Positions 10,146 to 20,800 of a stretch of DNA of 64,000 bases are shown here, piece after piece (within the stretch, counting starts at the first letter, position 1; every line of letters starts with the position of its first letter). A program made the position numbers and the translations under genes. The stretch is from Nemorincola caseinilytica (GTDB lineage Bacteria > Bacteroidota > Bacteroidia > Chitinophagales > Chitinophagaceae), in assembly GCF_039540515.1 (NCBI RefSeq), contig NZ_BAABFA010000024.1:1-64000 (forward strand), read 5' to 3'. The notes below the pieces were generated by a model. The model made no database searches. It saw only the letters and a program-made list of their open reading frames with translations, and was not told where the DNA came from.

Positions 10146-10500
10146 CTAAATTTCAGGTAAAAGCGCTCAAAGATAGCAGAATAGTTGAGACATGGTCTTC
10201 GGGAAGAACATTTTACAAAAATGTTAAGATTTATGTATTTAAGCACATCCGCTCACTGTTTTGTTTTCCACACCCGGCACACAAAAACATTAAGAAGATA
10301 TATTTTATATAACACAAAGATCAACGGTCTCATTCGTGTTGAATATATTTGGTACGGCTCACGAATGGTAGTTGTTATAGTAGGGTAGTTAGTAAAAAAT
10401 ATCGTTAAATATCGTTACTTTTATACAAACGTTTTTGTGCCAGATACCGTCTCTTAATAGCGGTAAAGTATTTGTTGTACCACACACTGTTTTTAATTCG
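10146..10500. other. AT-rich divergent intergenic region
   Basis: 355 bases without a gene, between the minus-strand lipoprotein and the first type-B adhesin. It holds -7-like elements for both directions (TATCTTTG on minus at 10168-10175; TATATTTG on plus at 10344-10351) and a short direct repeat of atatcgtta near 10410-10425. I see no RNA gene or coding sequence. Confidence 0.5.
10168..10175 (-). promoter_or_regulatory. Putative -7 element (TATCTTTG) for the lipoprotein gene
   Basis: Minus-strand TATCTTTG matches TAnnTTTG exactly and sits 23 nt before the start codon. No clear -33 box. Confidence 0.4.
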
Positions 10501-13500
10501 ATGTATATGAAAAGAAAATTGTCTACACTCGTATGCAGGTTGTCGCTGATAATGCTCTTCATGGTCAGTGCAAAAGCCTCGTTCGCCTCGCACATAGTAG
10601 GCGGAGACCTGTACTATACCTGGATCACAGGTAATACCTACAGGATAACAGTGGTGCTATACGGCGACTGTGGCCCTGCCAGTGCATCGGTATTTGGTAC
10701 ACTGCCTACGGGTGCGCCCCAGGTATGTGTGTTCAACGGTTCCACCCCGGTCACCACCATTTCCTGCGCAGTACAGGCGCCCTCGGCAGGTACAGAGATA
10801 ACGCCCGTATGCCCCGACTCGCTGACAAGGACACAATGCGTGAACCCCGCCAATCCCATTCCCGGTATCAAAAGGTTCGTTTATTCGGCCAACTATACAC
10901 TGCCCAGTACATCTGCCAACTGGCGTTTCGTTTTCAACTCGAACCACGTCTCTGCTTCTGCCGGCCGTGCTGCTGCCATTACCAATATAGTAGGGCCGGG
11001 TGGTACGCTGATGCAGCTGGAAGCTACTCTTGACAACACTGTTTACAGCAATACATCGCCCAGTCTTACGGTGGTTCCAACGCCCTTCTTCTGCCTCAAT
11101 ACCCCCATATGCTATACTCCTGGTGCTATAGACCCCGAGGGAGACAGCCTCAGGTTCGAGCTCGTACCTGCTACCAATGCTACAGGTGCCTGTACTTCTA
11201 TAGGCGGCCCTGTAGCGTATACAGGTGCAGGAATATCTGCTACCAACCCACTCACTGTGGCTCCGGGCAGCTTCAGCTTCAACACCGCCAATGGCCAGGT
11301 ATGTTTCAACCCCAATGCACTGCAGCGTTCCATAGTCGTGTACAAGGTGAATGAATACCGCGATGGTATGCTGGTAGGATCGTGTATGCGCGAAATGACC
11401 TTCCTGGTACGCAACTGTACGGTGTTCCCGCCCACCATCGATACGGTGGCCACAGGCGGTGTAGTGGTACGCGACGGTGGCCCTACCTCTACCAGCTTCC
11501 ATGTATGCGGCGACCAGGGCGCCTTCACGCTGAAGATGGAACCCCGCCCCGATGCTAGCGTTGCGCCACCCCTGAAGGTGACCGTGACCGCTACGGGCGT
11601 ACCTACCGGCATGACCTTCTCTGTAGTTGGCAATGGTACCGATACCCCGCATGTGACCTTCAGCGGCAATGCATCGCTGATGGCCCCGGGCGTATATACC
11701 TTCTTCCTGAACCTGCGCGATAATGCCTGCCCGCTGAACGGTAACAATACCATAGGTTATACCCTTACCATCTACCCTGTGCCTACCATAGATGCCACGG
11801 TGGTATCGCAGGCCACCTGCCTGCAGGATGCCATAGTGCGCATCACTCCCGGCGGTACGGGCAAGCCATGGACGATGAAGGTGATAGACCCATCGCTGGC
11901 GCCCGGAGTGGATACGATAGCTACTTTTGTGGATTCCGTAGCGTTCTACGATACGATACCTCCCGGTGCGCTGCCCGGCCCCAACCAGTTCTATGTGAAG
12001 ATATTCACGTCGGTATCTACAGAGTGTGCGCTGAGCGATACATTCAGCCTTGTAGTGCCATCGAAGCTGCTACCTGTTGCCGATACGGTACACCCGAGCC
12101 ACTGTGGCAAGAACGATGGCCAGATAATACTGACGAACCTGAACGCAGGCGGCATAGATACGGTGACCTATAACAAGGATGGTGTACCTCAGACACCATA
12201 CATAGCTATAGTGGACCCATCGGGAACACTGACGATACCGAACCTTCGGGGAGCGGTGTATACGAACATAGTTGTTCGCTACGGGTATTGTACCTCTGAC
12301 CCGATAGGCCCTGTGACGCTTGTGGACCCACCGTTCACGCTGCGTGCAGTGACGTCTCAGAACCCTACGAAGTGCGGTTTCTGCGATGGCTGGATAAAGC
12401 TTCATGGTCTGCACCCCGACCAGCTGGACACACTGACCTACAACAAGGACGGTCTTCCCCAGACAGCGACCTCGTACTACATCAATTCGGACAGTACGAT
12501 AACGCTGAACGGTATGTGCGCAGGCACCTATACGACCTTTACGGTGAAGACAGCAGGTGTGTGCCAGAAGACACTGACCACGATAGTGACGCTTGTAGCG
12601 CCCCCGATAGGTGCGCTGTTCGATACGATAGTGAACTATGGCTGTAAGGGCGATACGCTGCAGGTGATAAACAATTCGTTCCCTGCGAGCGACCTTACCT
12701 ATACCTGGGACTTCGGTGATGGCGGTACCTCTACCGAGGTGAACCCCGTGCATGTGTATACGAACACGATAGGCGCATCTTATACCATAAAGCTGTATGC
12801 TACTAACACAAGGTGTATAGACAGTTCTATCAAGATACTGAACCTGAACCACTTTGTGAAGACGGACTACAGCACGAGCCCCACAGAGTTCGTGTGCCAG
12901 ACAGACCCTGTAACGTTCACGAACCTGTCCACAGGTACAGGAGTTGACTATGCATGGTACTTCGCAGACGGTACTACTGCCAACACTACTGATGTGGTAC
13001 ACTCCTACACGAACATGGGTACCTATACCACGATACTGGTGGGTCACAATGTGACGGAGAGCGTACACTGCTACGACACTACGCGCAGGAGCATAATAGT
13101 TGACTCGAACAGCATACTGTCACTGAAGGTATCGGGCGATGTGAACGCGATATGCCGAGGCCAGGCGGTGACGCTTACGGCCATCTACACCAATAGCGGT
13201 CAGCTGAGCAACAAGTGGACGATGACGGATGGTTTCGAGATGGTGGATGTGAACCCTGTGCTGCACTCGTTCGAGGGTGTAGGCCCGATGAACGTGCGCT
13301 TCGATGCGAAGTTCAGGGCTTGTCCGGACAAGACGATAGAGCGCAACATCCATGTGTTCGATGTGCCGAGCATCTACCTTGGCGGCGACACAGCGATGTG
13401 TCCCGGCAGCAGCCCTATAAAGCTGATAGACACGAGGAACGCATCGAATCCGAGGGCGAAGTGGCAGTGGAGCACCGAGGAGACCACCTCGAGCATCATG

Positions 13501-13866
13501 GCCAAGAAGCCGGGTGTGTACCGTGCCACGGTGACAGTTGATGGTTGTAGCACTACGGACAGTGTGACGGTACGCAGGGATTGTTTTGTGGATGTACCGA
13601 ACATCTTCACTCCGAACGGCGATGGTGTCAACGACCATTTCTTCCCGAGGAGGTTCCTGTCTCGTGGAGTGACGGCGTTCAAGATGAGCATCTACAACCG
13701 CTGGGGCCAGCCTGTGTACGAGACGAGCAACACCGATGGTAAGGGTTGGGATGGCGCACTGAACGGCATACAGCAGCCTGAGGGCGTATACATCTATGTG
13801 ATAGATGTGACCTTCAAGGATGGCCAGATAGAGCAGCAGAAGGGCAATGTCACTGTCATGAGATAG
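10501..13866 (+). CDS. T9SS type-B sorted PKD-repeat protein, copy 1 of 3
   Basis: 1,121 residues from ATG 10501 (ATG 10507 equally possible); both give a signal peptide ending near ASFAS. Order of parts: the HIVGGDLYYTW N-terminal domain common in these Bacteroidota proteins, a region with FFCLNTPICYTPGA, Ig-like segments, two copies of the Cys-containing CGxxxG...DTxxYxKDG module (about residues 520-700), PKD domains (TWDFGDGG and AWYFADG), and the gliding-motility-associated C-terminal domain starting NIFTPNGDGVNDHFFP and ending GNVTVMR (CHU_C, type B T9SS signal). Expected at the cell surface, perhaps in adhesion. It is followed by a closely related copy with which it shares nearly identical sequence from about 11380 to the stop. 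Confidence 0.9.
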   Translation: MYMKRKLSTLVCRLSLIMLFMVSAKASFASHIVGGDLYYTWITGNTYRITVVLYGDCGPASASVFGTLPTGAPQVCVFNGSTPVTTISCAVQAPSAGTEITPVCPDSLTRTQCVNPANPIPGIKRFVYSANYTLPSTSANWRFVFNSNHVSASAGRAAAITNIVGPGGTLMQLEATLDNTVYSNTSPSLTVVPTPFFCLNTPICYTPGAIDPEGDSLRFELVPATNATGACTSIGGPVAYTGAGISATNPLTVAPGSFSFNTANGQVCFNPNALQRSIVVYKVNEYRDGMLVGSCMREMTFLVRNCTVFPPTIDTVATGGVVVRDGGPTSTSFHVCGDQGAFTLKMEPRPDASVAPPLKVTVTATGVPTGMTFSVVGNGTDTPHVTFSGNASLMAPGVYTFFLNLRDNACPLNGNNTIGYTLTIYPVPTIDATVVSQATCLQDAIVRITPGGTGKPWTMKVIDPSLAPGVDTIATFVDSVAFYDTIPPGALPGPNQFYVKIFTSVSTECALSDTFSLVVPSKLLPVADTVHPSHCGKNDGQIILTNLNAGGIDTVTYNKDGVPQTPYIAIVDPSGTLTIPNLRGAVYTNIVVRYGYCTSDPIGPVTLVDPPFTLRAVTSQNPTKCGFCDGWIKLHGLHPDQLDTLTYNKDGLPQTATSYYINSDSTITLNGMCAGTYTTFTVKTAGVCQKTLTTIVTLVAPPIGALFDTIVNYGCKGDTLQVINNSFPASDLTYTWDFGDGGTSTEVNPVHVYTNTIGASYTIKLYATNTRCIDSSIKILNLNHFVKTDYSTSPTEFVCQTDPVTFTNLSTGTGVDYAWYFADGTTANTTDVVHSYTNMGTYTTILVGHNVTESVHCYDTTRRSIIVDSNSILSLKVSGDVNAICRGQAVTLTAIYTNSGQLSNKWTMTDGFEMVDVNPVLHSFEGVGPMNVRFDAKFRACPDKTIERNIHVFDVPSIYLGGDTAMCPGSSPIKLIDTRNASNPRAKWQWSTEETTSSIMAKKPGVYRATVTVDGCSTTDSVTVRRDCFVDVPNIFTPNGDGVNDHFFPRRFLSRGVTAFKMSIYNRWGQPVYETSNTDGKGWDGALNGIQQPEGVYIYVIDVTFKDGQIEQQKGNVTVMR

Positions 13867-13890
13867 ATAGTAATGAATTGTTTATATAAA

Positions 13891-13916
13891 GGTCGCCAGC
13901 AATGGTGGCCTTTTGT
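13891..13916 (+). terminator. Terminator after type-B protein copy 1
   Basis: Stem ggtcgcca/tggtggcc (two G-U pairs), 4-nt loop gcaa, followed by ttttgtttta. Confidence 0.7.
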
Positions 13917-13940
13917 TTTATTATATAAATATCTATTGGT

Positions 13941-13983
13941 AAGGAGGTGACAAATAATGGTCTGCCACATTAAAAGGAGATAA
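13941..13983 (+). promoter_or_regulatory. Perfect Shine-Dalgarno plus 8-codon mini-ORF upstream of copy 2
   Basis: aaggaggtg (13941-13949) is followed after 7 nt by ATG at 13957 and an 8-codon frame (MVCHIKRR, stop at 13981-13983). It is the only textbook ribosome-binding site I noticed in a window where real genes start without one. Whether it is translated, a leader peptide or chance is unknown. Confidence 0.3.
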
Positions 13984-14149
13984 GAATTTGGTCTGTTAAT
14001 ATATTTAGATGGCGCAAATTTTTATTATTTGACAAAAAGGAATTATTTTTACTCACATGCCAAACGAAAAGCGATAAGAGATCGTCTAATTTGGATGTAA
14101 GCTCATTTTTTGAGTGTAAACTTTTTATTTTCTGTCATCAACATATAAT

Positions 14150-17100
14150 ATGAAAAGAACATTACCATTACTTTTCCGCAGTATGCTCATTGCATTCTTC
14201 TGCCTGTTCGCAACAAAAGATTCTTTTGCGACACACATAGTAGGCGGAGACCTGTACTATACCTGGATCACAGGTAACACTTACAGGGTGACAGTGGTAC
14301 TATATGGCGACTGCGGTCCTGCTAGTGCGGGCGCTTTCGCCTCTTTACCCACAGGTACGCCTCAGATATGTATATATAATGGTGCTACATACCATTCTAC
14401 GCTCACACTCGATCAACCGGTGCCTTCGGCAGGTACGGAGATAACTCCCGTGTGCCCCGACTCACTGACCAAGACCCAATGTGTGAACGTGTCGAACCCT
14501 ATACCGGGTATCAAACGTTTTGTGTATTCCAAGAACGTAACGCTGCCCGGCGCTTCAGCCAACTGGCGTTTCATATTCAACTCGGTATATGGCTCTTCGT
14601 CCGCAGGTCGCGCGGGAGCTATAACCAACCTGGCCACACTGCCCAATATGCAGTTGCAGGCCACACTGGACAATACCGTTTATACCAACTCTTCGCCCAA
14701 TCTTACGGTGGTTCCCACACCCTTCTTCTGCCTCAATACTCCCATCTGCTATACGCCCGGAGCTATAGATGGTGAGGGCGACAGCCTCAGGTTCGAACTG
14801 GTGCCAGCCGAAGGTGCTACATCTAACTGTACCGCTATAGGTACTGCGGTGGGATATGCTACAACAGCGCCCGCATGGCCAGGCATGCCACTGTCGGCCA
14901 CCACGCCTCTCAGGTGTGTAGCGGGCAGTTTCAGCTTCAACACGGCCAACGGCCAGGTATGCTTCAACCCGAACTTCACCCAGCGTGCGATAGTAGTGTA
15001 TAAAGTGAGCGAGTACCGCGATGGTATGCTGGTAGGTACCATGATGCGCGAAATGACCTTCCTGGTACGTACTTGTACGGTATTCCCTCCGACCATCGAT
15101 ACGGTGGCCACAGGCGGTGTAGTGATACGCGACGGTGGCCCTACCTCTACCAGTTTCCATGTATGCGGCGACCAGGGCGCCTTCACGCTGAAGATGGAGC
15201 CCCGCCCCGATGCGAGCGTTGCGCCACCGCTGAAGGTGACAGTGACCGCAACTGGTGTGCCTACCGGCATGACCTTCTCTGTAGTAGGCAATGGTACCGA
15301 TACCCCGCATGTGACCTTCAGCGGCAATGCATCGCTGATGCCTCCCGGTGTATATACCTTCTTCCTGAACCTGCGCGACAATGCATGCCCGCTGAACGGT
15401 AACAATACCATAGGTTATACCCTTACCATCTACCCTGTGCCTACCATAGATGCCACGGTGGTATCGCAAGCCACCTGCCTTCAGGATGCCGTAGTACGCA
15501 TCACTCCCGGCGGTACGGGCAAGCCATGGACGATGAAGGTGATTGACCCATCGCTGGCACCCGGAGTGGATACGATAGCTACTTTTGTGGACTCTGTAGC
15601 GTTCTACGATACTATACCTCCCGGTGCGCTGCCCGGCCCCAACCAGTTCTATGTGAAGATATTCACGTCGGTATCTACAGAGTGTGCGCTGAGCGATACA
15701 TTCAGCCTTGTAGTGCCATCGAAGTTGCTTCCCGTTGCCGATACGGTACACCCGAGCCACTGTGGCAAGAACGATGGCCAGATAATACTGACCAACCTGA
15801 ACGCAGGCGGCATAGATACGGTGACCTATAACAAGGATGGCGTACCGCAGACACCATATATAGCTATAGTGGACCCATCGGGAACACTGACGATACCGAA
15901 CCTGCGAGGTGCTGTGTATACGAACATAGTTGTACGCTACGGCTATTGTACATCTGACCCGATAGGCCCTGTGACGCTTGTGGACCCACCGTTCACGCTG
16001 CGAGCCGTGACGTCTCAGAACCCTACGAAGTGCGGTTTCTGCGATGGCTGGATAAAGCTTCATGGTCTGCACCCCGACCAGCTGGACACACTGACCTACA
16101 ACAAGGATGGTCTTCCCCAGACAGCGACCTCGTACTACATCAATGCGGACAGTACTATAACGCTGAACGGTATGTGCGCAGGCACCTATACCACCTTTAC
16201 GGTGAAGACAGCAGGAGTATGCCAGAAGACACTGACAACGATAGTGACGCTTGTAGCGCCCCCGATAGGTGCGCTGTTCGATACGATAGTGAACTATGGC
16301 TGTAAGGGCGATACGCTGCAGGTGATAAACAATTCGTTCCCTGCGAGCGACCTTACCTATACCTGGGACTTCGGTGATGGCGGTACGTCTACCGAGGTGA
16401 ACCCCGTGCATGTGTATACGAACACGATAGGCGCATCTTACACCATAAAGCTGTATGCAACGAACACAAGGTGTATAGACAGTTCTATCAAGATACTGAA
16501 CCTGAACCACTTTGTGAAGACGGACTACAGCACGAGCCCCACAGAGTTCGTGTGCCAGACAGACCCTGTAACGTTCACGAACCTGTCCACAGGTACAGGA
16601 GTTGACTATGCATGGTACTTTGCGGACGGTACTACCGCCAACACTACTGATGTGGTACATTCCTATACGAACATGGGTACCTATACCACGATACTGGTGG
16701 GCCACAATGTGACGGAGAGCGTACACTGCTACGATACCACCCGCAGGAGCATAGTTGTGGACTCGAACAGCATACTGTCACTGAAGGTATCGGGCGATGT
16801 GAACGCGATATGCCGTGGCCAGGCGGTGACGCTTACGGCCATCTACACCAATAGCGGTCAGCTGAGCAACAAGTGGACGATGACGGATGGTTTCGAGATG
16901 GTGGATGTGAATCCTGTGCTGCACTCGTTCGAGGGAGTAGGCCCGATGAACGTACGCTTCGATGCGAAGTTCAGGGCCTGTCCTGACAAGACGATAGAGC
17001 GCAACATCCATGTGTTCGATGTACCGAGCATCTACCTTGGCGGCGACACAGCGATGTGTCCCGGCAGTAGCCCGATAAAGCTGATAGACACGAGGAACGC

Positions 17101-17524
17101 ATCGAACCCGCGTGCTAAGTGGCAGTGGAGCACAGAGGAGACCACTTCGAGCATCATGGCCAAGAAGCCGGGTGTATACCGTGCAACGGTTACGGTGGAT
17201 GGCTGTAGCACCACAGATAGTGTTACGGTACGCAGGGATTGTTTTGTGGATGTACCGAACATCTTCACTCCGAACGGTGATGGTGTCAACGACCATTTCT
17301 TCCCGAGGAGGTTCCTGTCTCGCGGAGTGACGGCGTTCAAGATGAGCATCTACAACCGTTGGGGCCAGCCTGTGTACGAGACGAGCAATACCGATGGCAA
17401 GGGCTGGGATGGTGCGCTGAATGGCATACAGCAGCCTGAGGGTGTGTACATCTATGTGATAGATGTGACCTTCAAGGATGGCCAGATAGAGCAGCAGAAG
17501 GGCAATGTCACTGTCATAAGATAG
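14150..17524 (+). CDS. T9SS type-B sorted PKD-repeat protein, copy 2 of 3
   Basis: 1,124 residues. The start at 14150 gives a signal peptide ending near DSFAT. Same architecture as the upstream copy: HIVGGDLYYTW N-terminal domain, Ig-like segments, two Cys-rich 91-residue-type modules, PKD domains and the C-terminal CHU_C domain (NIFTPNGDGVNDHFFP). The N-terminal ~290 residues differ clearly from copy 1 with indels, but from CTVFPPTIDT to the stop only about six residues differ over roughly 825. DNA differences there are a few per cent and nearly all synonymous. This indicates gene conversion or a recent duplication under strong constraint. It has its own terminator and a ~280-base upstream region unlike that of copy 1. 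Confidence 0.9.
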   Translation: MKRTLPLLFRSMLIAFFCLFATKDSFATHIVGGDLYYTWITGNTYRVTVVLYGDCGPASAGAFASLPTGTPQICIYNGATYHSTLTLDQPVPSAGTEITPVCPDSLTKTQCVNVSNPIPGIKRFVYSKNVTLPGASANWRFIFNSVYGSSSAGRAGAITNLATLPNMQLQATLDNTVYTNSSPNLTVVPTPFFCLNTPICYTPGAIDGEGDSLRFELVPAEGATSNCTAIGTAVGYATTAPAWPGMPLSATTPLRCVAGSFSFNTANGQVCFNPNFTQRAIVVYKVSEYRDGMLVGTMMREMTFLVRTCTVFPPTIDTVATGGVVIRDGGPTSTSFHVCGDQGAFTLKMEPRPDASVAPPLKVTVTATGVPTGMTFSVVGNGTDTPHVTFSGNASLMPPGVYTFFLNLRDNACPLNGNNTIGYTLTIYPVPTIDATVVSQATCLQDAVVRITPGGTGKPWTMKVIDPSLAPGVDTIATFVDSVAFYDTIPPGALPGPNQFYVKIFTSVSTECALSDTFSLVVPSKLLPVADTVHPSHCGKNDGQIILTNLNAGGIDTVTYNKDGVPQTPYIAIVDPSGTLTIPNLRGAVYTNIVVRYGYCTSDPIGPVTLVDPPFTLRAVTSQNPTKCGFCDGWIKLHGLHPDQLDTLTYNKDGLPQTATSYYINADSTITLNGMCAGTYTTFTVKTAGVCQKTLTTIVTLVAPPIGALFDTIVNYGCKGDTLQVINNSFPASDLTYTWDFGDGGTSTEVNPVHVYTNTIGASYTIKLYATNTRCIDSSIKILNLNHFVKTDYSTSPTEFVCQTDPVTFTNLSTGTGVDYAWYFADGTTANTTDVVHSYTNMGTYTTILVGHNVTESVHCYDTTRRSIVVDSNSILSLKVSGDVNAICRGQAVTLTAIYTNSGQLSNKWTMTDGFEMVDVNPVLHSFEGVGPMNVRFDAKFRACPDKTIERNIHVFDVPSIYLGGDTAMCPGSSPIKLIDTRNASNPRAKWQWSTEETTSSIMAKKPGVYRATVTVDGCSTTDSVTVRRDCFVDVPNIFTPNGDGVNDHFFPRRFLSRGVTAFKMSIYNRWGQPVYETSNTDGKGWDGALNGIQQPEGVYIYVIDVTFKDGQIEQQKGNVTVIR

Positions 17525-17557
17525 TAGATAGCAGACCCTCAGAATAAATGAATGCAG

Positions 17558-17593
17558 AAAGGCTGTTCCCTTAAAAATGGAGCAGCCTTTTTT
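17558..17593 (+). terminator. Terminator after type-B protein copy 2
   Basis: A 12-bp stem (17558-17569 with 17579-17590, one G-U pair), 9-nt loop, closing T run. Confidence 0.8.
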
Positions 17594-17806
17594 GCTGTAT
17601 AAGATGCTCTTCTGATGTTGGTGGAGGTAGGGTGGTCATGCAAGTGTAGAACGCCGGTCTACGGGAAGTGTATGTGGAAAAATAATTGAGTTTTTATACA
17701 AAATAAATTTTTCAAATTAGTGATCATTCTATAATTTTATACGACATGTGAAAGTATGCCCGGATCCATGTTCGGGTGTACACAAGAACCTTTATGAATT
17801 TACTGT

Positions 17807-20800
17807 ATGGCCAAACTTTATCGTAAACTCCTATTCACGGTAGCATTCCTGGTTACCGCGCTGCCGCTCTTTGCCAATCACCTTGTGGGGATGGATCTTT
17901 TCTACACGCATGTAAGTGGCAATACTTACAAGATAACGCTCATAGCGTATGCCGATTGCGGTTCGGCAAGTACCACTTCTGCGTTCGGGCTGCTGCCTAC
18001 CAGTACACCTACTGTACACATATACGATGGCAATATCCTGCACAACTCTATCAATCTTTCGGTGCAGGCCCCTTCGGCGGGGGTAGAGATAACACCTGTT
18101 TGTCCAGCCTTCCTATCGCTTACACAATGCACAGATCCGAGCTTTAGTACTCCGGGCATCAAAAAATTCGTTTACAGTGCCAACTACACGCTGCCACACG
18201 CATCATCGGTATGGCGTTTCATATTCACAGGTACTATGGGCGCAGGTGCGCTGGCCGGCAGGGCGCTGTCTATCACCAACATCAGCTCGGCGCCTGTAAC
18301 ATACATACAGCTCGTAGATACCCTCAACAACCTTAGCGCACCGAACTCTAACGTTACGCTTACCAGCGTACCCACACCGTACTATTGTGCATCTACGGCC
18401 AGCAACTACAATCCCGGCGCCGTGGATCCCAATGGCGATGCATTGAATTTCTCGCTGGTGAATGGCGCTGCAGGTAGTACCTCCAGTGTGCCCGGAGGGG
18501 ATGTTACATATTTCCCGCCCTATTCGGGTACTTCGCCGCTTGATGCGAGCGCAATGTCGTTCGATAATGCCACGGGACAGATCAGCTTCACGGCAAGCTC
18601 GCTGCAGCGTTCACTGGTAGTGTACAACATCAGGGAGTTTCGTGGCGGTACCTTTGTAGGTTCCTGCCAGCGCGAGATGACCTTCCTGGTGCAGTCGTGT
18701 TCCAACACACCTCCCAATGGTAGTCTGTCGGGCGCCAGTGCGGGTACCATCACAGACAATACGCACTTCAATATCTGTCAGAACTCGGGTCCGTTCACGC
18801 TGAACATATTCCCCTTCCAGGCAGTTACCACCAACAATATAGTTGTTACCACATCGGGTCTGCCTGCGGGTCTTACATTTACCACTACAGGTAATAATAC
18901 ACCCTCGCCACACTGTGTGATATCGTGGAACTCTACAGGCGTAGCGCCGGGTGCATACACCTTCTATGTTACCTACACAGATAACAACTGCCCGCTCTCG
19001 GGTACGCAGACCATAGCCTATACAATAACCGTGTTGCCGCAGCCTACTATATCGCAAACGCTTCTGGCTGCTGCTACCTGTCTCAAGAAAGGTGCGATCA
19101 CCATTACTCCCGGTGGCGGTGGTTTCCCATGGACAATAAAGGTGTCAAGGTTGACATCGCCCTTCGATACCATACAGACATTCGGTGGTTCTACCGGCGC
19201 CTTTACAGACAGCCTTTGGCCCGGCAACTATACTATTACAGCATTTTCTTCGGGTGCCGGCTGCAGGGCCACTACAACAGTGAATATTGCAGCGCCCTCT
19301 TTCCCCACACCTGCAGTTACGCTTACCAACCCCAGCTTCTGTGGCAACAACAATGGCGCCATCAGGCTATCGGGTCTTATAGCCGGTACTACAGATACAG
19401 TGAAGTATAACAGGAACGGCATACCACAGCCACCACAGCTATATACTGTAGCTGCTGATGGCAGTATCACTATTACTGGGCTCCTTGCCGGTACCTATAG
19501 CAACATAGTGGTGAGCTTTGGCAATTGCGCCAGCACACCGGTAGGGCCGTATTCGCTGGTCAATCCTGCATTCACCATGCGGGCTATCAGCGGTGTGAGT
19601 CCTACATTTTGTGGTGCATGCGATGGCTCTGTGACCCTCTTCGGGCTGAGGCCGGGTCAGCTCGATACCATCACTTACTGGAAGGATGGCGGTTTGCAGG
19701 CCCCAGTAGTTCGCCTGATAGGTGCTGATAGCCAGGTAGTGATAACAGGCCTTTGCCCCGGTACATATGCCAATTTCGTAGCGCGCACTTCGGGTATCTG
19801 CGTATCCAATGCGCTGGGCCCCGTGGTACTGGCCATACCTCCTTTTACCGCGCGCGCCATCACATCTACCAACCCACCATACTGCGGCATATGCACAGGC
19901 ACTATGACCATATGGGGGCTACGTCCCGGCCAGACCGATACCATACACTTCTGGAAGGATGGCGTACCGCAAACACCCGTGGTGCGTACCATAGGTACAG
20001 ATAGCACTGCCACCATCACCGGGCTGTGCGCAGGTACTTATTCCAATATCATAGTGCGTACAGCAGGTATATGCGTGTCTAATACGATGGGCCCTGTGAC
20101 GCTTACTGTGCCTCCCTTCACGGTACGTACACTTTCGTTCACCAACCCTCCATATTGTGGTATCTGCACAGGTACTATCACACTTTACGGTCTTTATCCC
20201 GGCCAGACAGATACTATCAGGTTCACAAAAGATGGTGTGGCCCAAACGCCTATAGTGCGTACTGTAGCGGTGGATAGTACAGTTGTTATCACCGGGCTGT
20301 GCGCAGGCCTGTACGACAATTTTGAAGTGCGTACAGGTGGTGTATGTGTGTCCAATATCATTGGCCCTGCCAACCTCACTGTACCGCCCTTCACTATGCG
20401 TGCAAGCAGTCATGTGAACCCCGACTACTGCGGTATATGCAATGGTGTGGTGAGGCTGTATGGTCTTTATCCCGGGCAGACAGATACTATATACTACAAG
20501 AAAGATGGTGTAGCACAGCCGCCGCATGTGCAGCTGGTAGGCCCCGATAGTATTATTACTATCTCCGGTCTTTGTGCAGGTATGTACAACGACTTCGTGG
20601 CGCGTACAGGTGGTGTATGTATGTCGAACATACTGGGCCCGGAGAACCTTACCGTGCCTGCCTTCACTATGAGCTACCTTACATTCACCAACCCGCCATA
20701 CTGCGGTATATGTACAGGTACCATCACACTGCATGGTCTTTTCCCCGGCCAGCTAGATACAATAACCTACACCAAGGATGGTGTACCGCAAACGCCTTTC

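Noticed and set aside
14555..16726. A 723-codon open frame antisense to the second type-B protein (and similar long antisense frames at 12070-13068, 23071-24156, 27262-28515 and 29568-30461)
   Set aside because: Each lies fully inside a gene with strong family motifs on the other strand. Their translations are rich in Arg, His, Cys and Tyr with no family likeness, and the same frame recurs opposite the paralogue. They arise from codon bias.
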